This document shows positions 45,428 to 55,187 of a stretch of 64,000 nucleotides of DNA, piece after piece. The DNA lies in contig NZ_UPHU01000001.1 in the NCBI RefSeq assembly GCF_900566075.1, forward strand, positions 4,216,325 to 4,280,324. Reading direction: 5' to 3'. Each line of letters begins with the position of its first letter. The stretch's first letter is position 1. The notes beneath the pieces were generated by a model. It did not search any database, was not told the origin of the DNA, and worked only from the letters and a program-made list of their open reading frames with translations. Origin of the DNA: Mycobacterium pseudokansasii (GTDB lineage: Bacteria > Actinomycetota > Actinomycetes > Mycobacteriales > Mycobacteriaceae). Both the position numbers and the translations under genes were made by a program.

Positions 45428-46021
45428 TCAGCGCCGAGGCTGCGCCGGTACGCGCAAGTCGGACGCGGTATTGACATTCGACAGCGGCCCGGAATTCGCC
45501 ATCACGATCCGTTGAGCGTCGCAAGCATCGACGAAGGCGCTCATCCTGCGCTCACCGGCGGCAACTAATGCATCAACCCGATCGGCCAACTCGGTCCGGT
45601 ATACCGCAGCCAAGTAGTGACTGCGACCGTCCCACGGCAGCACCACTTCGGCATTGGTCTGCACCGCACGGCGCACCAGATCATCGATCAATTCGACGGT
45701 CAGCAAAGGCATGTCGACGGCACACACGAACGCAAGCCGGGCGCCGGCCGCGGCGGCCGCACGCAAGCCGCGCCCGGTCGCCGGCAACGGACCGAGCCCC
45801 CGCACTTCGTCGCGCAGCACGTCAGCCGGCAACGGGGGCAATGGTTGCCCAGGAGCCGCCATCACGAATAACGGGTCGCAGCGCGCTCCGACAACACCGA
45901 CCACGTGCTCGACCAGCGTTGTGGTCCCTCCTGGCAGCGGCAGCGTCGCTTTGTCACGACCCATCCGTCGCGACTCTCCGCCGGCCAGGACGACCCCGGC
46001 GAGTGACCCTGCGTCTGGCAT
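45428..46021 (-). CDS. mobA: molybdenum cofactor guanylyltransferase
   Basis: 197 residues, Rv2453c-like. Adds GMP to molybdopterin to form the bis-MGD-type cofactor. The nucleotide-binding [21 protein letters not shown] (about 8-28) and [16 protein letters not shown] are the family motifs. ATG 46021 matches the expected start and leaves 13 bases after korB; the frame open further upstream is the shadow of korB. Confidence 0.93.
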   Translation of the reverse strand: MPDAGSLAGVVLAGGESRRMGRDKATLPLPGGTTTLVEHVVGVVGARCDPLFVMAAPGQPLPPLPADVLRDEVRGLGPLPATGRGLRAAAAAGARLAFVCAVDMPLLTVELIDDLVRRAVQTNAEVVLPWDGRSHYLAAVYRTELADRVDALVAAGERRMSAFVDACDAQRIVMANSGPLSNVNTASDLRVPAQPRR

Positions 46022-46034
46022 CGGTTCGCCCACG

Positions 46035-47126
46035 TCAGCCGACAGTCCAGGTGTCACGCCCGCGGAGCAGCGCTTGGAGCGCGGTGGCGTTGGACGGAGC
46101 CGCACTCTGGGCGGCGCTGACCTGAGAACGTGCCGCGTCATCGTAGGTGGGCCTGCTGATGTGGCGGAAGATTCCGAGCACAGTGTGCTCGAGGTTCTGA
46201 TCGGACAGCCGAGACAACGCGAACGCATAAGCTGCGTCGTCGGCGTGCGCGTCGTGTACCACGATCTCGTCGACAGCCACGTCGGCGGTCTTGGCCACGT
46301 CGAGGCTGAAGCCAGACCTCACGACGCAGTATTCACCGTTGGCGCCGAACACGATCGGTTCACCATGGCGGACGTTGATCACCCGCTCTTCCGCCCCCTC
46401 CTTGCGCAGCGCGTCGAAGGAGCCGTCGTTGAATATCGGGCAGTCCTGCAGGATTTCGACCAGCGCGGCACCGCGGTGCTGGGCGGCAGCGCGCAGCACC
46501 TCGGAAAGCCCGGCGCGGTCGGAATCCAGCGCGCGGCCGACGAACGTCGCCTCGGCGCCCAAGGCCAGCGAGACCGGGTTGAATGGAGTATCCAGCGAAC
46601 CCATCGGGGTCGACTTGGTGATCTTGCCGACCTCCGACGTCGGTGAGTATTGACCCTTGGTCAGCCCGTAGATCCGGTTGTTGAACAGCAGAACCGTGAT
46701 GTTGACGTTGCGGCGCATCGCGTGGATCAGGTGGTTACCACCGATCGACAACGCGTCACCGTCTCCGGTGACCACCCACACCGACAGGTCCTCGCGGGCC
46801 AGCGCCAGCCCTGTCGCGATCGCCGGCGCGCGGCCGTGGATCGAGTGGAATCCATAGGTCTCGAGGTAGTACGGGAAGCGGCTGGAACATCCGATGCCGC
46901 TGATGAACACGATGTTCTCGCGGCGTAATCCGAGTTCGGGCAGAAAGTTGCGAATGGTGTTGAGGATGACGTAGTCCCCGCATCCCGGGCACCAGCGGAC
47001 CTCCTGGTCACTGGTGTAATCCTTGGCCTTCTGCGGTTGGTCCGTCGTGGGCACCCGCGAGTTCTTGGTCAAACTCGGCGTTAGCCCGAGGTCTGTGCCC
47101 GCCAGATCGCCGGTCGCGCTAGTCAT
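46035..47126 (-). CDS. korB: 2-oxoglutarate:ferredoxin oxidoreductase beta subunit
   Basis: 363 residues. ThDP-binding subunit: WCPGCGDY (cluster cysteines), [26 protein letters not shown], and the ThDP/Mg motif [26 protein letters not shown] GDGD...N. With KorA it oxidatively decarboxylates 2-oxoglutarate using ferredoxin, an alternative to the 2-oxoglutarate dehydrogenase complex. ATG 47126. Operon order korA-korB-mobA. Confidence 0.95.
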   Translation of the reverse strand: MTSATGDLAGTDLGLTPSLTKNSRVPTTDQPQKAKDYTSDQEVRWCPGCGDYVILNTIRNFLPELGLRRENIVFISGIGCSSRFPYYLETYGFHSIHGRAPAIATGLALAREDLSVWVVTGDGDALSIGGNHLIHAMRRNVNITVLLFNNRIYGLTKGQYSPTSEVGKITKSTPMGSLDTPFNPVSLALGAEATFVGRALDSDRAGLSEVLRAAAQHRGAALVEILQDCPIFNDGSFDALRKEGAEERVINVRHGEPIVFGANGEYCVVRSGFSLDVAKTADVAVDEIVVHDAHADDAAYAFALSRLSDQNLEHTVLGIFRHISRPTYDDAARSQVSAAQSAAPSNATALQALLRGRDTWTVG

Positions 47127-47194
47127 GAGCGCCGCTCCTCCTCATTGCTTGGTCCCGCGCTGACAGGCGGCATCCCACTGGATCGCGCCGCCGG

Positions 47195-49156
47195 TCATTC
47201 GACAGCTCCCGCTCCAATGGGGGCCGCCCCCAATTTGGCGACCATCGTCTTGTCTTGCTCAATCTCGGCCAGCGTCCCGCCCAATGCCGCGCGGATAACT
47301 CGGCCAATTTCGTCGGCCAAGAAAGACAACCCCTGAACTTTGGTGACCGATTGAATGTCGACCAGATACTTGCCGCGCAGCACCAGCGCCAGCTGGCCCA
47401 GGTTCATCTCGGGCGCCACGACCTGCGGATAACGTCGCAGCACGTCGCCCAGGTTCGCCGGCAACGGGCTGAGGTACCGCAAGTGGGCATGCGCGACCTT
47501 GATGCCCTTGCGCCGCGCGCGTCGGCACGCCTCGCCGATCGGCCCGTAAGAACTGCCCCAGCCGATCAACAACAGCTCGGCGTCCCCCGTCGGGTCGTCC
47601 ACTTCGAGATCGGGCACTCGGATGCCGTCAATCTTGGCTTGGCGAATCCGAACCATGAGATCGTGATTCATCGGCTCGTAGGAGATGGCACCGGAGCCAT
47701 TGGCAGCTTCCAGCCCGCCGATGCGGTGCTCCAGACCGGGAGTGCCGGGAACGGCGAACTGACGGGCCAGAGTCTCGGGGTCGCGGTTGTATGGCTGGAA
47801 GGGCTCTTCCGGTTTGGCGAACTTGTGCACGATGGGCTCAAGGGTCGCGATGTCGGGAATTCGCCACGGTTCCGAGCCGTTCGCGATGGCCCCATCGGAC
47901 AAGACGATCACCGGGGTCTGGTAGGCAAGGGCAATCCGCACCGCCTCGACTGCGACCTCGAAGCAGTCGGCCGGCGACCGCGGCGCCAGCACCGCAACCG
48001 GCGACTCACCGTTGCGGCCATACAACGCCTGCAGCAGGTCGGCCTGCTCGGTCTTGGTGGGCAGGCCGGTCGACGGCCCACCACGCTGCACATCGATGAC
48101 GATCAACGGCAGTTCGGTCATCACGCCAAGGCCTAGCGCCTCGGACTTCAGCGAAATACCCGGCCCCGACGTGCTGGTGACACCGATCGCGCCGCCGTAG
48201 GCCGCGCCCAGGGCCGCGCAGATACCCCCGATTTCGTCTTCGGCCTGGAAGGTGATGACGTTGAAGTTCTTGTGCTTGGAAAGCTCGTGCAGGATGTCGG
48301 ACGCCGGGGTAATCGGATAGCTGCCCAGCACCACCGGAGCGTTGGCGCGCTGACCCGCTGCGACGATCCCGTACGCCAACGCGGTGTTTCCCGAGATCTG
48401 CCGGTATTCACCGGGCGGCAAGGCCGCTGCGGGAACTTCGTAGGTGGTGCCGAACGCCTCGGTGGTCTCGCCGTAGTTCCACCCCGCCTTGAGGGCCAGC
48501 ACATTGATCTCGGCGATGTCGGGTTTGCGCGCAAACTTCTCTCTGATGAAGTTTTCACTGGTCCGTATCGGCCGGCCGTACATCCACGACAACAACCCCA
48601 AAGCGAACATGTTCTTGGCGCGCTGGCCATCTTTCTTCGACGCGCCGACGGTTTCCACTGCCGCCAGGGTCAACGTGGTCATCGGGACGGAATGCACGAC
48701 GTACTCGTCCAACTCATCGGACTCCAGCGGATTGGTGACATAGCCAACCTTCATCAGGTTGCGCTTGGTGAACTCGTCCGAATTGGCAATCACCATGCCC
48801 CCGCGGGGCAGGTCACCGATATTGGCCTTCAGCGCCGCCGGGTTCATCGCAACCAGCACATCCGGCCGGTCACCTGCAGTCAGGATGTCGTAGTCAGCAA
48901 TCTGAATCTGAAAGGACGACACCCCGGGCAGGGTGCCCGCCGGTGCTCGGATCTCGGCGGGATAGTTCGGCTGGGTTGCCAGGTCATTGCCGAAGATGGC
49001 TGCTTCCGAAGTGAACCTGTCGCCCGTGAGCTGCATCCCGTCGCCGGAGTCCCCTGCGAAGCGGATGACGACATGTTCCAGGCGCCGCCGCTCGTGCCGG
49101 GCATGCGACGCCACGGCATGAGACTCTGACTCGGCTCCGCTGCCATTCGGATCCAC
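47195..49156 (-). CDS. korA: 2-oxoglutarate:ferredoxin oxidoreductase alpha subunit (gamma-alpha fusion)
   Basis: 653 residues. The N-terminal gamma domain (VVIRFAGDSGDGMQLTGDRF, about 30-49) is fused to the alpha domain (SYPITPASDILHELSKH, DEIGGICAALGAAYGGAIG, TSTSGPGISLKSEALGLG). Partner of KorB. GTG 49156 has ggcggagac upstream. Gap of 68 bases to korB. Three TAATCAGG words lie just before the start and may be a regulatory site. Confidence 0.95.
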   Translation of the reverse strand: MDPNGSGAESESHAVASHARHERRRLEHVVIRFAGDSGDGMQLTGDRFTSEAAIFGNDLATQPNYPAEIRAPAGTLPGVSSFQIQIADYDILTAGDRPDVLVAMNPAALKANIGDLPRGGMVIANSDEFTKRNLMKVGYVTNPLESDELDEYVVHSVPMTTLTLAAVETVGASKKDGQRAKNMFALGLLSWMYGRPIRTSENFIREKFARKPDIAEINVLALKAGWNYGETTEAFGTTYEVPAAALPPGEYRQISGNTALAYGIVAAGQRANAPVVLGSYPITPASDILHELSKHKNFNVITFQAEDEIGGICAALGAAYGGAIGVTSTSGPGISLKSEALGLGVMTELPLIVIDVQRGGPSTGLPTKTEQADLLQALYGRNGESPVAVLAPRSPADCFEVAVEAVRIALAYQTPVIVLSDGAIANGSEPWRIPDIATLEPIVHKFAKPEEPFQPYNRDPETLARQFAVPGTPGLEHRIGGLEAANGSGAISYEPMNHDLMVRIRQAKIDGIRVPDLEVDDPTGDAELLLIGWGSSYGPIGEACRRARRKGIKVAHAHLRYLSPLPANLGDVLRRYPQVVAPEMNLGQLALVLRGKYLVDIQSVTKVQGLSFLADEIGRVIRAALGGTLAEIEQDKTMVAKLGAAPIGAGAVE

Positions 49157-49536
49157 GTCTCCGCCTTCCGTCCGTAATCAGGCTTTTAATCAGGCTCTAA
49201 TCAGGAGAAGCACTCCGCTGCGGTTTCAGGTTACGCCGTCGGAATGGCTCCCCCACCTCACGTTTTGGTGTCACTGGCGGTATCAAGTATGACACTTGTT
49301 CCTACGCGTTTGGCCGTCACCGAACCTTGGCAGAGGGCCGTCGATTTGCCAAAAGCCGACGTCAGGGCGGAGATGGTTGCGATGGCAACCCAAACTGTGG
49401 TCTTGGTCACTTTCTCACCAACCACGCCTAAGACCGTCTAAGACCGATCGATCGCGTCGAAGCTGGGCGATGCACGGGTACAGGGCTTGGTCGCGACGGG
49501 CTCGGTTCGTGGCGTCGGGCCTGTATCTTCGCGACG
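49157..49536. other. gap between clpX and korA
   Basis: 380 bases without a supported gene. It holds the korA promoter region with the TAATCAGG repeats, then a stretch with no open frame of credible composition. In H37Rv I recall a transporter gene (Rv2456c) between korA and clpX; no remnant is recognisable. Confidence 0.5.
49175..49205. repeat. three direct TAATCAGG words ahead of korA
   Basis: taatcagg occurs at 49175, 49187 and 49198, spaced 12 and 11 bases, beginning 19 bases upstream of the korA start codon. About one helical turn apart, as expected of a repeated protein-binding site. Confidence 0.6.
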
Positions 49537-50817
49537 CTAGGCGCTCTTGTCGCGGCGCTCGGAACGGGACGGCTTGCGCGGCACGATCGTCGGCAGCACG
49601 TTGTCCTGCACGGTCTCCTTGGTAACCACCACTTTGGCGACATCGTCGCGGCTGGGGATGTCATACATGACCGGCAGCAGAACTTCTTCCATAATCGCCC
49701 GCAAGCCGCGAGCGCCGGTGCCGCGGTGGATCGCTTGGTCCGCGATCGCTTCCAGCGCATCGTCGGTGAACTCCAGCTCCACGCCGTCCATTTCGAAGAG
49801 CCGGGTGTACTGCTTGACCAAGGCGTTCTTCGGCTCGGACAAGATCTTGACCAACGACTCCTTGTCCAGGTTGGTGACCGAGGCAACCACCGGCAGGCGG
49901 CCGATGAATTCGGGAATCAGACCGAACTTGATCAGGTCCTCGGGCATCACTTCGGCAAAGTGGTCGGTGGTGTCGATCTCGGCCTTGGAGCGGACTTCGG
50001 CGCCGAAGCCCAAGCCGCGCTTGCCCACCCGCTCGTAGATGATCTTCTCCAGCCCGGCGAATGCGCCCGCGACGATGAAAAGCACGTTGGTGGTGTCGAT
50101 CTGGATGAACTCTTGATGCGGGTGCTTGCGGCCGCCCTGCGGGGGAACCGATGCCTGGGTGCCCTCGAGAATTTTCAGCAGGGCCTGCTGAACGCCTTCT
50201 CCCGAGACGTCGCGGGTAATCGACGGGTTCTCGCTCTTGCGGGCGATCTTGTCGACCTCGTCGATGTAGATGATGCCTGTCTCGGCGCGCTTGACGTCGT
50301 AGTCGGCTGCCTGGATCAGTTTGAGCAGGATATTCTCGACGTCTTCACCGACATAACCGGCCTCGGTGAGCGCCGTGGCGTCGGCGATGGCGAACGGCAC
50401 GTTGAGCATCTTGGCCAGCGTCTGGGCCAGGTAGGTCTTGCCGCAACCGGTCGGTCCCAGCATCAAGATATTGGATTTGGTCAGCTCGACCGGCTCGTGC
50501 CGGGAGTCGCGGCTCTTCTCGCCGGCCTGGATGCGCTTGTAGTGGTTGTAGACCGCGACGGCCAGGGTCCGTTTGGCGGTGTCCTGTCCGATGACGTAGC
50601 CCTCGAGGAATTCCCGGATTTCAACGGGCTTGGGCAGTTCATCGAGTTTCACATCGTCGGCGTCGGCGAGTTCCTCTTCGATGATCTCGTTGCAAAGGTC
50701 GATGCACTCATCGCAGATGTACACTCCGGGACCGGCGATGAGCTTCTTGACCTGTTTTTGACTCTTCCCGCAGAACGAGCACTTCAGCAGGTCACCGCCG
50801 TCTCCTATGCGCGCCAT
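49537..50817 (-). CDS. clpX: ATP-dependent protease ATP-binding subunit ClpX
   Basis: 426 residues. N-terminal C4 zinc-binding domain (CSFCGKS ... CDECIDLC, about 15-45), Walker A GPTGCGKT, Walker [11 protein letters not shown], the pore GYVG loop ([11 protein letters not shown]), sensor segment and the IGF-type loop region contacting ClpP. Unfolds substrates for ClpP1P2, encoded about 1.2 kb away on the same strand. ATG 50817. The 294 bases before it are shared with the divergent mmuM gene. Confidence 0.97.
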   Translation of the reverse strand: MARIGDGGDLLKCSFCGKSQKQVKKLIAGPGVYICDECIDLCNEIIEEELADADDVKLDELPKPVEIREFLEGYVIGQDTAKRTLAVAVYNHYKRIQAGEKSRDSRHEPVELTKSNILMLGPTGCGKTYLAQTLAKMLNVPFAIADATALTEAGYVGEDVENILLKLIQAADYDVKRAETGIIYIDEVDKIARKSENPSITRDVSGEGVQQALLKILEGTQASVPPQGGRKHPHQEFIQIDTTNVLFIVAGAFAGLEKIIYERVGKRGLGFGAEVRSKAEIDTTDHFAEVMPEDLIKFGLIPEFIGRLPVVASVTNLDKESLVKILSEPKNALVKQYTRLFEMDGVELEFTDDALEAIADQAIHRGTGARGLRAIMEEVLLPVMYDIPSRDDVAKVVVTKETVQDNVLPTIVPRKPSRSERRDKSA

Positions 50818-51111
50818 GATGGTGAGGGCCTACTTCCTGTTCGCCGTTCGTCTTACCGTGCCGCGTGTACTCCCCGACGCTACCCGCTTGCTGCGGCCCA
50901 CCGCGACTGTTGGCGCCGAATAGCGTCTTTGATATTCCTGGGTATTCATAGTCTCGTGTCTGAATGAAACATATCGCCCGGCGGCGCCCGGCACTCGTCG
51001 AGACGCGCAATCGGTGTCTCTGGCGTGTCGCGGTCGTGATGCAACCGATGCTCATCAACTGACGGACCCAGTGGCGGCCCACACCCCAGGCGACCACCCT
51101 ACAGTGACGTT

Positions 51112-51996
51112 GTGCGGCTGGCTGCTGATTCCGTGGTGATCAGCGACGGCGGCCTGGCCACCGAGCTCGAGGCCCGCGGTCATGATCTCACCGACCCGTT
51201 GTGGTCGGCGCGGCTGCTGACCGACGCGCCGCAGGAGATCACCGCGGTGCATGCGGCGTACTTTCGCGCCGGTGCCACGATCGCCACGACAGCCAGCTAC
51301 CAGGCGTCGTTCGAGGGATTCGCGGCGCACGGGATCGGCCGAGACGACGCGGTCGCGTTGCTGCGCCGCAGTGTTGAACTCGCCGCGAGCGCACGGCACG
51401 AGGTCGGCGCGGCCGGCCTTCGGGTGGCTGCCTCGGTCGGACCCTACGGCGCCGCGCTCGCCGATGGGTCGGAATATCGCGGCCGCTACGGGCTCAGTGT
51501 CAGGGCTCTGGCCCGGTGGCATCGCCCGCGGCTGGAGGTGTTGGCCACCGCCGGCGCGGACGTGCTGGCGCTGGAGACCATCCCCGATGTCGACGAGGCC
51601 GAAGCACTCGTCAACCTGGTGCGCCAGATGGGCGTGCCGGCCTGGCTCAGCTACACAATCGACGGGACTCGAACCCGAGCCGGGCAACCGCTGGCCGCGG
51701 CGTTCGCCGTGGCCGCTGGAGTTCCGGAGATCATCGCGGTGGGCGTCAATTGCTGCGCTCCCGATGACGTGTTGGCGGCAATCGCCTGCGCCGACGTGGG
51801 CAAGCCGGTGATCGTCTACCCCAACAGCGGCGAACGTTGGGACGGCCGGCACCGTGCCTGGGTAGGCCCGCGACGGTTTTCTGGTGAACTCGCCACGCAG
51901 TGGGTTGCCGCGGGAGCGCGCATCGTCGGCGGATGCTGCCGGGTTGGGCCGACCAACATCGCCGAGATCCGGCGGGCACTGGCCGTTGAGGCCTGA
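51112..51996 (+). CDS. mmuM: homocysteine S-methyltransferase
   Basis: 294 residues, Rv2458-like. Transfers a methyl group from S-methylmethionine (or SAM) to homocysteine, giving methionine. SDGGLATELEARGHDL at the N-terminus and the zinc-binding cysteines in GVNCCAP and GGCCRVGP are diagnostic. GTG 51112 is the only start that fits the family N-terminus; no strong Shine-Dalgarno. Its stop is 2 bases from the convergent clpP2 stop; H37Rv has jefA in between, as I recall. Confidence 0.93.
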   Translation: MRLAADSVVISDGGLATELEARGHDLTDPLWSARLLTDAPQEITAVHAAYFRAGATIATTASYQASFEGFAAHGIGRDDAVALLRRSVELAASARHEVGAAGLRVAASVGPYGAALADGSEYRGRYGLSVRALARWHRPRLEVLATAGADVLALETIPDVDEAEALVNLVRQMGVPAWLSYTIDGTRTRAGQPLAAAFAVAAGVPEIIAVGVNCCAPDDVLAAIACADVGKPVIVYPNSGERWDGRHRAWVGPRRFSGELATQWVAAGARIVGGCCRVGPTNIAEIRRALAVEA

Positions 51997-51998
51997 GT

Positions 51999-52634
51999 TC
52001 AGGCCTTCTGCGCGGACAGCTTCCGGTACTCCAGAACGGTGTCGATGATGCCGTAGTCCTTGGCGTCTTCGGCGGTCAGGATCTTGTCTCGGTCAGTGTC
52101 CTTGCGGATCACCGTGGCGTCCTTGCCGGTGTGGCGCGCCAGCGTGGTCTCCATCAGCGTGCGCATCCGCTCGATCTCGGCGGCCTGGATCTCCAGATCG
52201 GAGAACTGACCCTGGATCACCCCCGACAATGACGGCTGGTGGATCAGCACCCGCGCGTTGGGCAACGCCATCCGCTTACCCGGCGTCCCGGCAGCCAACA
52301 GCACCGCCGCCGCCGAGGCGGCCTGACCGAGGCACACCGTCTGGATGTCGGCCCGCACGTACTGCATGGTGTCGTAGATCGCCATCAGCGAGGTGAACCC
52401 ACCGCCGGGCGAGTTGATGTACATGGTGATATCGCGGTCGGGGTCCAGCGACTCGAGCACCAGCAGCTGCGCCATGATGTCGTTGGCCGATGCGTCGTCG
52501 ACCTGGACACCAAGGAAGATGATGCGTTCCTCGAACAGCTTGTTGTAGGGGTTGGACTCCTTGACGCCGAAGCTGGAGTGCTCGATGAACGACGGCAGGA
52601 TGTACCGCGCCTGGGGCTGGCTCTGAGGATTCAT
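51999..52634 (-). CDS. clpP2: ClpP2 protease subunit
   Basis: 211 residues. Serine protease of the mixed ClpP1P2 tetradecamer: catalytic Ser in [11 protein letters not shown], His in VLIHQPS, Asp in KDTDRDK. The hydrophobic handle [17 protein letters not shown] follows a short propeptide. ATG 52634 overlaps the clpP1 stop as ATGA, so both subunits are made together. Confidence 0.96.
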   Translation of the reverse strand: MNPQSQPQARYILPSFIEHSSFGVKESNPYNKLFEERIIFLGVQVDDASANDIMAQLLVLESLDPDRDITMYINSPGGGFTSLMAIYDTMQYVRADIQTVCLGQAASAAAVLLAAGTPGKRMALPNARVLIHQPSLSGVIQGQFSDLEIQAAEIERMRTLMETTLARHTGKDATVIRKDTDRDKILTAEDAKDYGIIDTVLEYRKLSAQKA

Positions 52635-53239
52635 TGCATTTCTCCATTGGTGACGCTTGCGGCGCGGGTGATGATGTGGTCGACGAAACCGTATTCCAGG
52701 GCTTCGGGGGCGGTGAACCAGCGATCGCGATCCGAGTCCGCCTCGATGCGCTCGATCGGCTGGCCGGTGAATTCGGCGTTGAGCCGGAACATCTCCTTCT
52801 TGATGACCGCGAACTGCTCGGCCTGGATTGCGATGTCGGCCGCACTGCCGGTGACGCCGCCCAGCGGCTGGTGCATCAGGATGCGGGCGTGCGGCAGCGC
52901 GTAGCGCTTGCCCTTGGTGCCCGCGGCCAGCAGGAACTCGCCCATGGAGGCGGCCATCCCCATCGCGTAGGTGGCGATATCGCAGGGCGCCAAGGTCATG
53001 GTGTCGTAGATCGCCATGCCGGCGCTGATCGATCCTCCCGGGGAGTTGATGTACAGCGAGATGTCCTTGGTGGGGTCCTCGGCCGCGAGCAGCAGAATCT
53101 GCGCACACAGCCGATTGGCAACATCGTCGTTCACCTCTGAACCCAGGAAGATGATGCGCTCGGAGAGCAAACGCTCATAGACCGAGTCCGTCAGGGAAAG
53201 GCCCTGCGAGTTCGAACGCATGCCAGTCACTTGGCTCAC
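52631..53239 (-). CDS. clpP1: ClpP1 protease subunit
   Basis: 202 residues starting (V)[24 protein letters not shown], the mycobacterial ClpP1 N-terminus; hence GTG 53239 rather than the longer frame to 53293. Catalytic Ser in GMAASMGEF, His in ILMHQPLGG, Asp in EADSDRDRW. Essential in mycobacteria together with ClpP2. A ClgR-type site lies about 95 bases upstream. Confidence 0.96.
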   Translation of the reverse strand: MSQVTGMRSNSQGLSLTDSVYERLLSERIIFLGSEVNDDVANRLCAQILLLAAEDPTKDISLYINSPGGSISAGMAIYDTMTLAPCDIATYAMGMAASMGEFLLAAGTKGKRYALPHARILMHQPLGGVTGSAADIAIQAEQFAVIKKEMFRLNAEFTGQPIERIEADSDRDRWFTAPEALEYGFVDHIITRAASVTNGEMQ

Positions 53240-53330
53240 AGTGGGACACCTGCTTTCTTGAGTTCCGTATGAACCGACCCTAACCAACCGCACTGGCTGT
53301 GTGGCGCTCCCGCACCCCTGAAATGGGCGC

Positions 53331-53344
53331 GTTCGCTTACAGCG
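53331..53344. promoter_or_regulatory. ClgR-type binding site upstream of clpP1P2
   Basis: gttcgc-ttaca-gcg matches the actinobacterial ClgR consensus GTTCGC-N5-GCG exactly. It sits between the tig stop codon and clpP1. ClgR is the known activator of clpP1P2 in mycobacteria. Confidence 0.68.
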
Positions 53345-54826
53345 TCACGCGCGGTGTTCGTGGCCGGCCGGATCGGTCGCGTCGGTCACGACTGGGGCAT
53401 CGACAGCCTCGGCCTGGACGCCGGAGTCTTCGGCTCCCGCATCTCTCTCTTCGGCTCCCGCATCTGTCTCTTCGGCGCCTGCGTCGGGCTCTTCCGAAGC
53501 CTCGGGGCTAGTGCCGAACAACTCGCCGGTGTCGATCGTGTTGCCGTCGCTATCGGTGACCGTTGCGGCCCGGGCGACGGCCCGTACCGCCAACTCGCGC
53601 CGAACGTCGGCGAACATCGACGGCAGCTGGTTGTTCTCCTGAAGGTAGGCGAACAGTTGTTGCGGCTCGACGCCGTACTGCCGCGACGTCGTCAACAGTC
53701 GTGCGGTGAGGTCCTCCTGGCCGACTTGGACTTTCAGCTCGTCGGCGAGGGCATCCAACAGTAGCTGCCTCTTGACATCCTTCTCCGATGCGCTGCGGGC
53801 CTCGGCGTCGAACGCCTCACGCGACGAGCCTTGCTCGGCGAGCAGCTCGTTGAACCTGGCCTCGTCGTGGTTGATGCCACTCAGCGCGCTGTGGATGACG
53901 CTGTCGTACTGCGCCTGGACATAAGACTCCGGCACCGGCACGTCGACCTGCTCGAGCAGGGTGTCGATGGTGGCGTCGCGGATCTGCTCCGCCTGCTGGG
54001 CTCGCTTTGCCTGCAGCACCTGCTCACGCAGGTTGGCCCGCAGCTCCTCGATGGTGTCGAACTCGCTGGCCAACTGGGCGAACTCGTCGTCGGGGTCGGG
54101 CAGCTCGCGCTCCTTGACGGACCTGACGGTGACGGTGACCTCCGCGTCACGCCCGGCGTGTTCGCTGGCTGCCAGCTTCGCGGTGAACACCCGGGACTCG
54201 TCGACGGACAGGCCGACAATCGCGTCGTCGAGCCCTGCGATGAGGCGACCGGAGCCGACCTCGTGGGACAGTCCCTCGGCGGCGGCGTTGGGTACCTCCT
54301 CCCCGTCGACGGTTGCCGACAGGTCGATAGTGACAAAGTCGCCGACCGCCACCGGCCGCTCGACCGGGTTGAGCGTGCCGAAGCGGACGCGCAGCGACTG
54401 CAGCTCGGTCTCGACGTCGTCGTCGCTGACCTCGATGGGCTCCACCGAGACCGTCAACTGGCCCAGGTCGGGCAGCGTGATGTTGGGACGGACGTCGACC
54501 TCCGCGGTGAAAGCCAGATCCTGGCCGTATTCCTTTCGGGTGACCTCGATGTCGGGCCGGCCCAGTGGCTGGATTTCCGACTCGGCCAGCGCCTGTCCGT
54601 ACCGGCTGGGCAGGGCATCGTTGACGATCTGATCGAGCATCGCCTCGCGGCCGAAACGCGCCTCGAGCAGCCGGATCGGCGCCTTGCCCGGCCGGAACCC
54701 AGGCAGCCGAACCTGTTTGGCCAGCTCCTTGTAGGCCCGCTGGAAATCGGGCTCGAGCTCTTCGAAGGGCACCTCCACATTGATACGAACCCGAGTGGGG
54801 CTCAAATGCTCGACGCTGCTCTTCAC
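53345..54826 (-). CDS. tig: trigger factor
   Basis: 493 residues. Ribosome-bound chaperone. Ribosome-binding domain with GFRPGKAP (residues ~44-51), PPIase (FKBP-like) domain around 155-235 ([20 protein letters not shown]), and the helical C-terminal chaperone domain. The last ~65 residues form an acidic tail containing a 7-residue repeat ([21 protein letters not shown]). GTG 54826 with gaggagcac upstream. Ahead of clpP1P2 on the same strand. Confidence 0.96.
   Translation of the reverse strand: MKSSVEHLSPTRVRINVEVPFEELEPDFQRAYKELAKQVRLPGFRPGKAPIRLLEARFGREAMLDQIVNDALPSRYGQALAESEIQPLGRPDIEVTRKEYGQDLAFTAEVDVRPNITLPDLGQLTVSVEPIEVSDDDVETELQSLRVRFGTLNPVERPVAVGDFVTIDLSATVDGEEVPNAAAEGLSHEVGSGRLIAGLDDAIVGLSVDESRVFTAKLAASEHAGRDAEVTVTVRSVKERELPDPDDEFAQLASEFDTIEELRANLREQVLQAKRAQQAEQIRDATIDTLLEQVDVPVPESYVQAQYDSVIHSALSGINHDEARFNELLAEQGSSREAFDAEARSASEKDVKRQLLLDALADELKVQVGQEDLTARLLTTSRQYGVEPQQLFAYLQENNQLPSMFADVRRELAVRAVARAATVTDSDGNTIDTGELFGTSPEASEEPDAGAEETDAGAEERDAGAEDSGVQAEAVDAPVVTDATDPAGHEHRA
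53427..53489. repeat. 21-bp tandem repeat inside tig
   Basis: Three 21-base units, the first two differing at one base and the third diverged, encode the DAGAEE-type repeats of the trigger factor tail. In frame, so copy-number change would alter tail length only. Confidence 0.85.
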
Positions 54827-54862
54827 GGATGTGCTCCTCGATGGTCGGTCCGGACGGTCGGC

Positions 54863-54939
54863 TGGTCGGGGTGACAGGATTTGAACCTGCGGCCTTCCGC
54901 TCCCAAAGCGGATGCGCTACCAAGCTGCGCTACACCCCG
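54863..54939 (-). tRNA. tRNA-Pro (anticodon TGG)
   Basis: On the minus strand a full cloverleaf starts cggggtg and closes with caccccg. The anticodon arm is tccgc-tttggga-gcgga with TGG in the loop. T-arm ggttcaaatcc is present. Discriminator A and an encoded CCA follow (54863-54865). Confidence 0.95.
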
Positions 54940-55085
54940 CGCTGACCTCGCGATCCTACGGCCCGGCGGCACCGGGCCCGCAGCGACCTCCGGGGACCTG
55001 ACAGCGCATGCGACGCGCGTCACACAACTGCGTCGATTAGATTTGATCTCGGCCACCACGTAGAGTTTCGCTCGACTTAATGCAT

Positions 55086-55156
55086 GCGGGCGTAGCTCAA
55101 TGGTAGAGCCCTAGTCTTCCAAACTAGCGACGCGGGTTCGATTCCCGTCGCCCGCT
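55086..55156 (+). tRNA. tRNA-Gly (anticodon TCC)
   Basis: Acceptor gcgggcg / cgcccgc, D-arm with tagctcaatggtaga, anticodon arm ctagt-cttccaa-actag giving TCC, T-arm cgggttcgattcccg. The discriminator is T and CCA is not encoded (cag follows). 32 bases ahead of lipP. Confidence 0.95.
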
Positions 55157-55187
55157 CAGGCCACGCTGCACCCGGGGGGAATGCGCC

